The translations under genes were made by a program, and so were the position numbers. From Nocardia vermiculata NBRC 100427 (GTDB taxonomy: Bacteria; Actinomycetota; Actinomycetes; Mycobacteriales; Mycobacteriaceae), in contig NZ_BDCA01000004.1 in the NCBI RefSeq assembly GCF_001613265.1, positions 62,001-126,000 on the forward strand: a stretch of 64,000 bases of DNA. The letters are read 5' to 3'. The notes under the pieces are model-generated. The model was not told where the DNA came from. It worked only from the letters and a program-made list of their open reading frames with translations, and ran no database searches. Below, piece by piece: positions 34,161 through 43,023 of this stretch (position 1 is the first letter of the stretch; each line of letters opens with the position of its first letter).

Positions 34161-35410
34161 TTGCTCGACCCTTCTCCATGTCCCGGTGCTGTCCGGCTTT
34201 CACTCGTCTCGGTGGCCGTACTCGCGTCTCGCCGTGCCTGGTGTACCCGGCCACGCCGCAACAGTAGCGCCGAACCGAGCAAAGATGCCGTCAAGGACGT
34301 CATCAACACGGCGGCCTTCGCCAGTTCGGTCGCCTCACGATCTGTCAGTGCGAGTTCTGCCACCAAGAGGCTAACGGTGAAACCGATTCCGCCCAGTACC
34401 GACAGGGCCGACATGTCCCGATTACCGAGTCCGGTGGGTCGGGTGGCGATTCCGAACCGGATCGCCAACCAGCTGGCCCCGAAGATGCCGACCGTCTTGC
34501 CGACCAGGAGTCCTGCGATGATCGCGAGCGAGAGCCGGGAGGTGAACAACTCGCCGAAAACCTGGCTCGACAGGGGAACTCCGGAGGCGAACAGGGCGAA
34601 CAGCGGGACACACAGGCCCGCGGAGACGGGCTGGAACAGATGCTCGAGCCGGGCGGCCGGCGCCTCCTCCTCATCCGGATCGGGGCGTACGCGGGTGAGC
34701 AATCCACAGAACACGCCCGCCAGCGTCGGATGAATTCCTGCCTCGTGCAGCGCGAACCACGACACCAGCGCCAGCGGGACATACACCAGCGGCGTGCGAA
34801 TCCGGTAGCGCTGAGCCAGCGCCCACGCCGCGAAACAGGCTGCCGCCGCCACCAGCCAGCCGATGGCGATCGCCGTGGTGAACAGGATCGCGATCAGGAG
34901 AATGGCGATCAGGTCGTCGACGACCGCCAGGCTGAGCAGAAAGACCCGGGCGCCGGCCGGAATCCGGGACCCGGTCATCGCCAGCACCGCGAGAGCGAAG
35001 GCGATGTCGGTGGCCACGGGAATGGCCCAGCCGCGGTCCATCCCCGGCACACCCCAGCCGACGATCAGGGCGATCAGGGCGGGTGTGACGACACCGCCGA
35101 TCGCCGCGAGCACCGGCAGGACAGCACGTTTGCGGTCGGCCAGTTCGCCGACGACCAGTTCGCGTTTGAGCTCGAGACCGGCGACGAAGAAGAAGATCGC
35201 CAGCAGACCGTCCTGGACCCATTCGGAGAGGGTGAGATCCAGGTGTAAGGGTGGGATCGCGACGGTGGTGTCGGTCATCGCGAAGTAGCCGTCGCTCCAG
35301 GGCGAGTTCGCCCAGAGCAGCGCCACGGCCGCAGCCACCAGCAACAGTGCGCCACCGACCGTTTCGGTGCGCAGGTAACGGGCGAGCTCGGAACGTAGTG
35401 CAGCGATCAC
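34157..35410 (-). CDS. nhaA: Na+/H+ antiporter NhaA
   Basis: A 417-residue antiporter with about twelve transmembrane helices. The conserved ATDIAFALAVLAM and SLAVVDDLIAI segments contain the ion-binding aspartates equivalent to Asp163/Asp164 of E. coli NhaA. FFFVAGLELKREL and the C-terminal GFTVSLLVAELAL are also typical. It exports Na+ or Li+ in exchange for protons. It starts with GTG and is coupled to the downstream membrane gene. M. tuberculosis has no nhaA here, so this looks like a lineage-specific insertion into the conserved order. Confidence 0.93.
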   Translation of the reverse strand: MIAALRSELARYLRTETVGGALLLVAAAVALLWANSPWSDGYFAMTDTTVAIPPLHLDLTLSEWVQDGLLAIFFFVAGLELKRELVVGELADRKRAVLPVLAAIGGVVTPALIALIVGWGVPGMDRGWAIPVATDIAFALAVLAMTGSRIPAGARVFLLSLAVVDDLIAILLIAILFTTAIAIGWLVAAAACFAAWALAQRYRIRTPLVYVPLALVSWFALHEAGIHPTLAGVFCGLLTRVRPDPDEEEAPAARLEHLFQPVSAGLCVPLFALFASGVPLSSQVFGELFTSRLSLAIIAGLLVGKTVGIFGASWLAIRFGIATRPTGLGNRDMSALSVLGGIGFTVSLLVAELALTDREATELAKAAVLMTSLTASLLGSALLLRRGRVHQARRDASTATETSESRTAPGHGEGSSN

Positions 35411-35551
35411 AGGTGCCTTTCGGGAGCGGACGGCGACAGCGGCGGCCTCCCTTGCCAGGGCATCGCCTACCGCTCGCCGACCAGACTTCCCGGCACTCCG
35501 AGTGACATTTTAGTCGGTGCGCTCGGGTTGTGATCGCCCCGCCTCATGCGC

Positions 35552-35590
35552 GAGCCCGGCGCCCGGAGTGATCACCGGGGCGCCGGGCTC
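35552..35590 (-). terminator. Hairpin terminator after acs
   Basis: A 13-bp stem, GAGCCCGGCGCCC at 35552-35564 and its complement at 35578-35590, with a 13-base loop, 27 bases beyond the acs stop. The remaining bases to nhaA hold no other feature. Confidence 0.75.
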
Positions 35591-35616
35591 GTGACTCGAC
35601 GGACGGACTCGGCCGA

Positions 35617-37605
<1,989 letters not shown>

Positions 37606-37837
37606 CTCGCCTCCTGTAACTCACGGGTACCCGCACCCGGTCTCCCGTCGTTCGGGCTGCTGCCGTTCGGCGGGTCGGGCGCCGTGTCATTCGTCGGGCC
37701 TGTCGATCGGATACGCGTCGGCCGGGGGTGACCACGGCCACCGTGTGACCCTAACGGAGTGTGACCTGCGCCGCGTAGCGGTCCGGCGCTGGAACCGCGT
37801 CGCCGGTGCGGTGCCCGGCCCGGCTAGCGTGGGAGGC

Positions 37838-38581
37838 GTGAGCGATGTGCTGCAGCCTCTGGCCGACCTACCCGGTGTGCGTGACGCTGCCGACCGGGCC
37901 CGTGAGGCACTCGCCGAGGTGCATATGCACAAGGCGAACCGTCGTGGCTGGCCGACCACTGCGGCCGAGGCGGCGGTGCGGGCCGCACGCTCGTCCGCGG
38001 CGCTGGACGGTGGTGCCACCGAGATACCGGCCGACGGCACGATCGCCGATCCGATTCTCACCGGCGCGCTACGGGTCGGGCAGGCCCTCGACGGGGACGC
38101 GCTGCGCAATATGAGCGGGGTGTGGGAGCGGGCACCACTGCAGGCGCTGGCGCGCCTACATCTGCTGGCTGCCGCGGATCTGGTCACCGAGGAGATCGAA
38201 CTCGGCCGTCCCCGTTCGGAACCCGGCGTCGCCGACCGGCTCGACCTGCTGGCGCAGACCGTACTGACTTCGAAGGCTCCGGCACCGGTGCTGGCGGCGG
38301 TGGTGCACGGTGAGCTGTTGTCGTTGCGGGCGTTCGGCTCCGCGGACGGTGTGGTCGCGCGCGCGGCCGCGCGGTTGGTGACGGTGACCTCCGGCTTGGA
38401 CCCGCACAGCCTGGGGGTACCGGAGGTGTTCCTGTTGCGGCGTCGCCAGGCATATCTCGATGCGGCGACGGGATTCGCGGAGGGTACGGCTGCCGGCGTG
38501 GGCGGCTGGGTGGTGTTCTGCTGCGGTGCCCTCGAGGACGGTGCGCGCGAGGCCCGCTCCATAGCCGATGCGGCGGGCTGA
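37838..38581 (+). CDS. Fic-fold-like protein lacking the catalytic motif (Rv3662c-like)
   Basis: A 247-residue helical protein at the position of Rv3662c. The N-terminal RSSAALDGGATEIP resembles the Fic_N inhibitory segment. The region ELLSLRAFGSADGVVARAAARL aligns in spacing with the Fic motif HPFx(D/E)GNGRxxR but lacks the catalytic histidine and the Asn. It is therefore unlikely to AMPylate and may be a structural relative. GTG at 37838 follows GGGAGG. It ends at a strong hairpin shared with the small RNA on the other strand. Confidence 0.72.
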   Translation: MSDVLQPLADLPGVRDAADRAREALAEVHMHKANRRGWPTTAAEAAVRAARSSAALDGGATEIPADGTIADPILTGALRVGQALDGDALRNMSGVWERAPLQALARLHLLAAADLVTEEIELGRPRSEPGVADRLDLLAQTVLTSKAPAPVLAAVVHGELLSLRAFGSADGVVARAAARLVTVTSGLDPHSLGVPEVFLLRRRQAYLDAATGFAEGTAAGVGGWVVFCCGALEDGAREARSIADAAG

Positions 38582-38598
38582 GCGGGCCTACACATCGA

Positions 38599-38644
38599 AG
38601 CGGGCGGCGTAGCCGAACCGACAGACTCGGCCTCACCGCCCGCT
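38599..38644. terminator. Hairpin between the Fic-like gene and the Ms1-type RNA
   Basis: AGCGGGCGG (38599-38607) and CCGCCCGCT (38636-38644) form a perfect 9-bp stem enclosing 28 bases that can pair further. It follows the plus-strand gene by 17 bases and would end the minus-strand small RNA. Confidence 0.6.
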
Positions 38645-38903
38645 AGCACGGACTACCCGGTTACCATGCGTGCTGGTTCGGGTTGTGTTCTGCGGCCTCG
38701 GCGATCAATCCGCACTCCACCGGTTCATCCCCGCAACCTGTGCGGGGCCATTGCCGATGTGAATCCGAATTTCGCAGGCCCACAACGCTGGTGCCCTTGT
38801 AGCGGCGTGCTCCGCGTGGGTACCTGGCGTCCGTGCTGGGGAAGTACGGTCGGGAGATCGAACCTTCTCTTCCGCTTCGATCTTGGCCTTCCGTCCTCCC
38901 GTG
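38599..38903 (-). ncRNA. Ms1/MTS2823-type 6S-like small RNA (predicted)
   Basis: The 474-base gap 38582-39055 lies between homologues of Rv3662c and Rv3661, exactly where mycobacteria encode MTS2823 (Ms1 in M. smegmatis), an abundant stationary-phase RNA that binds core RNA polymerase. On the expected strand a promoter is visible (-35 TTGCTG, 17-base spacer, -10 TAACAA), giving a start near 38903. The hairpin ending at 38599 gives an RNA of about 305 bases, close to the ~300 of Ms1. No open frame is convincing here. The call rests on synteny, promoter and length; the ends are approximate. Confidence 0.65.
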
Positions 38904-38909
38904 CGTCCA

Positions 38910-38938
38910 TTGTTACTCTGTGATGCCCCTCACAGCAA
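38910..38938 (-). promoter_or_regulatory. Promoter of the Ms1-type RNA with an embedded perfect CRP site
   Basis: On the minus strand, TTGCTG (38938-38933) and TAACAA (38915-38910) are separated by exactly 17 bases. The spacer holds TGTGAGGGGCATCACA (38934-38919), which matches all ten fixed positions of the CRP palindrome. A dimer bound there would cover the promoter and should repress it. Confidence 0.6.
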
Positions 38939-39055
38939 GGTTCCATCGGACTTCCATCCGACATTGTCATATTCGGCGTGGGGCCCGTCGATTCATGGTT
39001 ACATCGATAGGTTGCGCGCCATTGACCAGGCCTGATGGGTGGGGATCGCGAGACC

Positions 39056-39976
39056 TCAACGGCGCCGGCGCAACAGCCGGTAGCTGAGGGCACCCGCCAG
39101 GAGCGCACTCACACCCACGGCTGCCGTGGCGGCCACTGTCGTAGTCGACGGCGCCGGAATTCGCGACCACAACGACACCGGATTGGAGAAGGTCAGGATG
39201 GGCCAGTCGCGGGCCAGCGCCTCACGCCGCAGGCTCCGGTCCGGATTGACCGCGGTGGGATGTCCGACCGCCGCGAGCATCGGGACGTCGGTGATCGAAT
39301 CGGAGTAGGCGTAGCACCGCGACAGGTCGTAGTTCTCGCTCGCGGCCAGCTTCTCGATCGCCTCGACCTTGCCCTCGGCGTAGCAGTAGAACTCGATATC
39401 GTCGGTGTACTTGCCGTCCTCCACCACCATGCGGGTGGCCGCGGTGTGCGTGGCGCCCAGTGCCGCGGCGATCGGCGCCACGATCTCCTCACCGGAGGCG
39501 GACACGATCACCACGTCGTGGCCACGGATCCGGTGGTCGGCGATCAGGTCCGAGGCCTCGGCGTAGATCAGCGGATCCACCAGGTCGTGCAGGGTCTCGG
39601 CCACGATCGCCTGTACCTGCGACACGTCCCAGCCGGCGCACATCTTGGCCAGATGCTCCCGCATGCGTTCCATCTGATCGTGATCCGCGCCCGAGAGCAG
39701 AAAAAGGAAGTGGGCGTAGCTGGATTCCAGTACCGTCCGGCGGTCGATCAACCCCTGGGCATAGAACGGCCGGCTGAAGACGAATGCACTCGACTTCGCG
39801 ATCACCGTCTTGTCCAGGTCGAAGAACGCCGCGATCCGCGGTGCGGACGACGGATCGTTGCCCGTCCCGTTCGCGCTGCGGGTAGCGCTCGCTGCTGTGT
39901 CGTTGCGGTGCTGCGGAGGCTCGGACTTTCCGGCGGTCCGATCGTCCGTAGCTGCTTGGTCGCCCTCGGCCGTCAC
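39056..39976 (-). CDS. HAD-superfamily phosphatase, SerB-like (Rv3661-type)
   Basis: A 306-residue HAD-IB hydrolase. Motif I AAFFDLDKTVIAKSS holds the nucleophile and acid aspartates (about residues 50-60), motif II is VIVSASGEE, and motif IV is YAYSDSITDVPML. The N-terminal ~45 residues look disordered, and a hydrophobic segment near the C-terminus (AATAAVGVSALLAGALSY) followed by arginines suggests a membrane tail. It resembles phosphoserine phosphatase relatives (SerB2-like) but lacks ACT domains. It starts with GTG. The gene sits between two small-RNA loci. Confidence 0.87.
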   Translation of the reverse strand: MTAEGDQAATDDRTAGKSEPPQHRNDTAASATRSANGTGNDPSSAPRIAAFFDLDKTVIAKSSAFVFSRPFYAQGLIDRRTVLESSYAHFLFLLSGADHDQMERMREHLAKMCAGWDVSQVQAIVAETLHDLVDPLIYAEASDLIADHRIRGHDVVIVSASGEEIVAPIAAALGATHTAATRMVVEDGKYTDDIEFYCYAEGKVEAIEKLAASENYDLSRCYAYSDSITDVPMLAAVGHPTAVNPDRSLRREALARDWPILTFSNPVSLWSRIPAPSTTTVAATAAVGVSALLAGALSYRLLRRRR

Positions 39977-40126
39977 GGATCCAGGATAGGGAGCTTTGCC
40001 GTGGATGTGGTGACGAGCCCGACTACGAGAGCCTCGAAGGCATCAATTCTGCCGCTCCGACACGGTATGAACTTCGCCGTGCGATGGACTTGCGTCGCGG
40101 CCGGTGACTGGGTGTAGTATCGGTGG

Positions 40127-40220
40127 CACCTGGACATGGTCCAGGCGTGTTCAGCCCGACCCCCCGGGGCTGAACCCCGACGGCCCCAGCCTCCTCCCCC
40201 CCCGGCTGGGGCCGTCCTCT
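40127..40220 (+). ncRNA. 6C small RNA (B11/ncRv13660c-type)
   Basis: Three consecutive perfect stems are seen. CCTGGAC/GTCCAGG is at 40129-40145. GTTCAGCCC/GGGCTGAAC is at 40149-40175 with a loop holding exactly six C. A 13-bp stem beginning GACGGCCCCAGCC is at 40179-40216 with a loop holding a run of eight C. Two hairpins with C-rich loops define the actinobacterial 6C RNA, which lies between Rv3660c and Rv3661 in M. tuberculosis, the same interval as here. A -10-like TAGTAT at 40115-40120 puts the start near 40127. In mycobacteria it pairs through its C loops with G-rich mRNA sites. Confidence 0.88.
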
Positions 40221-40265
40221 ATTTCCAGCACGGTTCGTGCTGACGTTGTCGCCACTCTCAGCTGT

Positions 40266-40292
40266 TTTTCCACAGGCCACGAGTTGTCCACA
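40266..40292 (+). promoter_or_regulatory. Pair of DnaA-box-like sequences upstream of ssd
   Basis: TTTTCCACA (40266-40274) and TTGTCCACA (40284-40292) lie 18 bases apart on the same strand, 52-78 bases before the ssd start. TTGTCCACA is the usual actinobacterial DnaA box. Chance occurrence of one box is common; two in phase is less so. Confidence 0.4.
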
Positions 40293-40343
40293 TTCGGCCC
40301 GCAGGCTCTGGCCCGCCCTGCCGATCCAAGCCACGCTTGCCTC

Positions 40344-41429
40344 ATGAATCCCGTTGCGGCAGTACCGCCCCCGGCGCTGGTTCTGGTCGACGACCACCGG
40401 TTGCGCGACGAGGTGCGCCGCGTCGCGGCCGCCGCCGATCGCGCTCTCGACGAACCCGCCATGCCCATCGGCAGATACACCTGGACCGCGGCCCCGCTGC
40501 TGATCGTCGACCTCGGCGCGGCCCGGGCTTGTGCCGCGGCCGGATATCCGCGGCGCTCCGGGGTGGTACTGGTCGGCAGCGCCGAACCGGACCTCGAACT
40601 GTGGCGGGTGGCCGCATCCGTCGGGGCCGAGCAGGTGATCGCGCTACCGGGTGCCGCCGACACGCTGATCGAGGCGTTCGCTGCCTATTCCTGGCGCGAT
40701 CCCGGAGACGGCGTGGTGCTGGCGGTCGCCGGGGCTGTCGGCGGTGCCGGTGCCTCCGTCTTCTCCGGCGCGGTGGCGTTGACGGCCGCGGCGCGTGGCT
40801 TCCGCTCGCGGGTTTTGCTCATCGATGCCGACCCACTCGGTGGCGGACTAGATCTACTGCTCGGCATCGAATCGGTCCCCGGGTTGCGGTGGCCCGAACT
40901 TTCGGTGGCCGACGGCCGGGTCGCCGCGCAGGCATTGCACGACGCCTTGCCGGCGGCCGCGCCCGGACTGGGTGTGCTGGCCTGCACCAGGCCCGCCGGT
41001 GTCGGGCCCGACGAGATCGGCACCGGGGCGGTACGAGCGGTCGTCGAGGCGGGCCGCGGCGCCGGAGACCTTGTGGTGTGCGACATCTCGCGATGCCACG
41101 GACCACACACCGATCAGGTCCTCGATATCGCCGACCTCGTCGTCTTCGTCGTCCCTGCACGGTTGCGGGCGGTCGCGGCGGCCGGTGCCGTCGTCGCCGA
41201 CAGTCGGGGGCGAAATCCCAATCAGGGCTTGGTTGTTCGCGGCCCGGCGCCGGGTGGTCTCCGTGGCCGCGAGATCGCGCAGGCGCTGGACCTGCCGCTG
41301 CTGGCAGCGATGCGTGCCCAGCCCGGTCTGGCGGGCGTGCTCGAACGCGGCGGGCTCGCCCTGACCCGCGGCCCGCTGGCCGGTGCCGCCGAATCGGTGC
41401 TGGCAGCTCTCCCCGGAGGCGACCGATGA
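40344..41429 (+). CDS. ssd: Septum-site-determining-like ATPase of the pilus operon (Ssd)
   Basis: A 361-residue MinD/CpaE-type protein equivalent to Rv3660c. The N-terminal third is a receiver-like domain; the P-loop region is AVAGAVGGAGASVFSGA near residue 130, where the usual GKGGxGKT is degenerate and lacks the key lysines, as in mycobacterial Ssd. LLIDADPLGGGLDLLLG and DLVVCDISRC follow as switch/Walker B segments. It heads the Tad/Flp operon and likely guides pilus ATPase placement or division. The stop overlaps the tadA start. Confidence 0.88.
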   Translation: MNPVAAVPPPALVLVDDHRLRDEVRRVAAAADRALDEPAMPIGRYTWTAAPLLIVDLGAARACAAAGYPRRSGVVLVGSAEPDLELWRVAASVGAEQVIALPGAADTLIEAFAAYSWRDPGDGVVLAVAGAVGGAGASVFSGAVALTAAARGFRSRVLLIDADPLGGGLDLLLGIESVPGLRWPELSVADGRVAAQALHDALPAAAPGLGVLACTRPAGVGPDEIGTGAVRAVVEAGRGAGDLVVCDISRCHGPHTDQVLDIADLVVFVVPARLRAVAAAGAVVADSRGRNPNQGLVVRGPAPGGLRGREIAQALDLPLLAAMRAQPGLAGVLERGGLALTRGPLAGAAESVLAALPGGDR

Positions 41430-42076
41430 CCGGGGTGGTGAATGCCGAACTGCTGGACCGGGTGCGGGAGCGGCTGGCAGCCCAGCCCGGCGAACACGAC
41501 CCGGCCCGGCTGGCGTCGGCCATTCGCGCGGAGGCGGGCCGCATGCTCGGCGACACCGATCTACTGCGCGCCCTGCGGGTATTGCAGACCGAGATGACAG
41601 GTGCCGGCGCCCTGGAGCCGCTGCTGCACGACGCGCGGGTCTCCGATGTGCTGGTCACGGCGCCCGACGCCGTGTGGGTGGACCGCGGCAACGGCCCCGA
41701 GCGCACGTCGGTCCGGTTTCCGGACGAAGCCGCCGTGCGCCGCCTTGCACAGCGCCTGGCCCTGGCCGCAGGGCGCCGGCTCGACGATGCGCAACCGTGG
41801 GTGGACGGACGCCTACCGGAATACGAGCAGGCGTCGGGGGAAAGTGTCGGGGTCCGACTGCATGCCGTGCTCGCGCCCATCGCCCAGGGAGGAACCTGTA
41901 TCTCACTGCGCGTGCTGCGGCCCGTCGGTCACGACCTGCGCGCGTTGCGGGCCCGCGGAGCGCTCAGCGCGGAGCCGGAGCAGCTCCTGCATCGGATCAT
42001 CCGCGCGCGCCTCGCCTTCCTGGTCGTCGGTGGCACCGGGGCGGGTAATACGGCACCCCCCAAAAGACACACTTAG
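41426..42076 (+). pseudogene. tadA: tadA pilus-assembly ATPase, 5' part, split by a mobile element
   Basis: The N-terminal 207 residues of a TadA/CpaF-type secretion ATPase (Rv3659c-like). It runs through the N-domain (LEPLLHDARVSDVLV, RRLAQRLALAAGRRLDD, GTCISLRVLRP) to the P-loop VVGGTGAG and stops there. From 42049 the frame is element sequence and adds only NTAPPKRHT before a stop. The Walker A Lys-Thr, Walker B and all of the C-terminal ATPase are at 52267-52831. Bases 41426-42048 plus 52267-52831 sum to 1188, exactly 396 codons. So this is an inserted, precisely restorable gene rather than a decayed one. Confidence 0.93.
42041..42074. other. attL attachment site
   Basis: Core GCGGGTAA at 42041-42048 joins tadA to the element. 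To the right, CACACTT at 42068-42074 is the inverted partner of AAGTGTG in attR. With the joined attP, the two arms are equidistant from the AA at the right end of the core, which marks AA as the likely crossover dinucleotide. Confidence 0.8.
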
Positions 42077-42131
42077 CTCGGTGGTAACTGGACTGTGCTG
42101 CGTGGATGCGTGGTAACCCAATTGCATTGTT

Positions 42132-42159
42132 TTGCAATGGGTTTCGCCGGTGCTAATGT
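42132..42159 (+). promoter_or_regulatory. Candidate left-end promoter of the element
   Basis: TTGCAA (42132-42137), a 16-base spacer and TAATGT (42154-42159) resemble a sigma-A promoter reading into the excisionase-like gene. The -35 lies inside an inverted repeat (CCCAATTGCA at 42118-42127 and TGCAATGGG at 42133-42141). A leader of about 180 bases follows with no clear gene; nothing else is seen in 42049-42344. Confidence 0.45.
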
Positions 42160-42344
42160 GTGTGCATCGGCTCCCAAAGATCCCCGGCCGACACGCAACG
42201 CTCCGCACCGCAGTTCCCCCGGTTCACCGGGCTCCGGTCCTGCCCCCTGGCATAACGCGCTACCCAGCGCACCGCCGCTCCGCCACTTGTCTCGCGCCAT
42301 CCGGCGCGCATGGGGACTGGTCTCGACACCACGGAGCGATTCGC

Positions 42345-42662
42345 ATGGCCAACCGGTCTACTTACCTCACCCTGCACGACGTTGCCGCCGAGTACGGCGT
42401 GCACATCAATACCGCGCGCCGCTGGGCCGCCAACGGCGATCTGCCGTGCGTGCGTATCGGCAAGAGCTACTACGTCCACCCCGACGACCTGGAAAGGCTG
42501 CGCCCCGGCGGGGCGGCGGCCATGCCCGAACCCGTGGCCGCCCCGGTGGGCCGAGAGGCCTTCGCGGACTACATCGCCAAGGTCGTCGCGGAGGCACCGC
42601 CGCTCACCAGCGATCAGGTCGCCAAGATCAGCACGCTGCTGGGCAGCAAGGCGGTGGCGTGA
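42345..42662 (+). CDS. Excisionase-like HTH protein (HTH_17/MerR-type)
   Basis: A 105-residue protein. Its N-terminal half is a winged-helix HTH_17 domain (LTLHDVAAEYGVHINTARRWA, then GDLPCVRIGKSYYVHPDDLERL), the family that includes excisionases and AlpA-like regulators. ATG at 42345 follows GGAG. It lies next to attL, at the far end from the integrase, and is the first gene of the long plus-strand operon. It could be the recombination directionality factor or the operon activator. The C-terminal half is unfamiliar. Confidence 0.78.
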   Translation: MANRSTYLTLHDVAAEYGVHINTARRWAANGDLPCVRIGKSYYVHPDDLERLRPGGAAAMPEPVAAPVGREAFADYIAKVVAEAPPLTSDQVAKISTLLGSKAVA

Positions 42663-42916
42663 TCATGATCGACACCGGATTTTCGATGTATGCCGAGCCT
42701 GCCGAGTTCACGACTCTTGCCGGGGATGGAATCGGCGTTGGGGTAGGGCTCGGTGACGACGGCGAACGCGTGATGCTCGGCATTCACGCTCCGGACCGCC
42801 CCGAGATGGGCGTTCACCCGATGGCGCGAGTCTCGTGGCTCACGCCGGAACTGGCACGAAAGCTCGCGGGTGAACTGCTGGCCTGTGCCGACCTTCTCAA
42901 TTCCGCTACCGCCTGA
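42659..42916 (+). CDS. Small hypothetical protein of the element
   Basis: An 85-residue protein whose GTG overlaps the previous stop (GTGA); ATG at 42665 is an alternative. It contains TLAGDGIGVGVGLGDDGERV and ends with a helix ARKLAGELLACADLLNS. The layout is a small alpha/beta fold typical of accessory proteins in actinobacterial integrative elements. No function is recognised. It is coupled to the excisionase-like gene. Confidence 0.7.
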   Translation: MIMIDTGFSMYAEPAEFTTLAGDGIGVGVGLGDDGERVMLGIHAPDRPEMGVHPMARVSWLTPELARKLAGELLACADLLNSATA

Positions 42917-42976
42917 CCTTCGCCACAACGCACGTAATCCGTGCTGGCACAACGTAATTCACCCACATACGAAAAT

Positions 42977-43005
42977 GCCCGACCCGGTGCCTAGCCGGGT
43001 CGGGC
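42977..43005 (+). terminator. Strong hairpin just before the RepA-like gene
   Basis: A perfect 11-bp stem, GCCCGACCCGG (42977-42987) and its complement (42995-43005), with loop TGCCTAG. It lies directly before the GGAGGG ribosome site of the gene at 43024, so it may be a terminator or an attenuator controlling replication-gene expression. Confidence 0.55.
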
Positions 43006-43023
43006 GGAGGGAGTGCAGTCCCC

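Noticed and set aside
37742..37775. CRP site between acs and the Fic-like gene
   Set aside because: Two TGTGA half-sites are in the same orientation and lack an inverted TCACA partner at the right spacing.
41426..42076. tadA as a naturally truncated or decayed gene
   Set aside because: The missing half is intact at 52267-52831 in the same frame after removal of one bounded element, so this is insertion, not decay.
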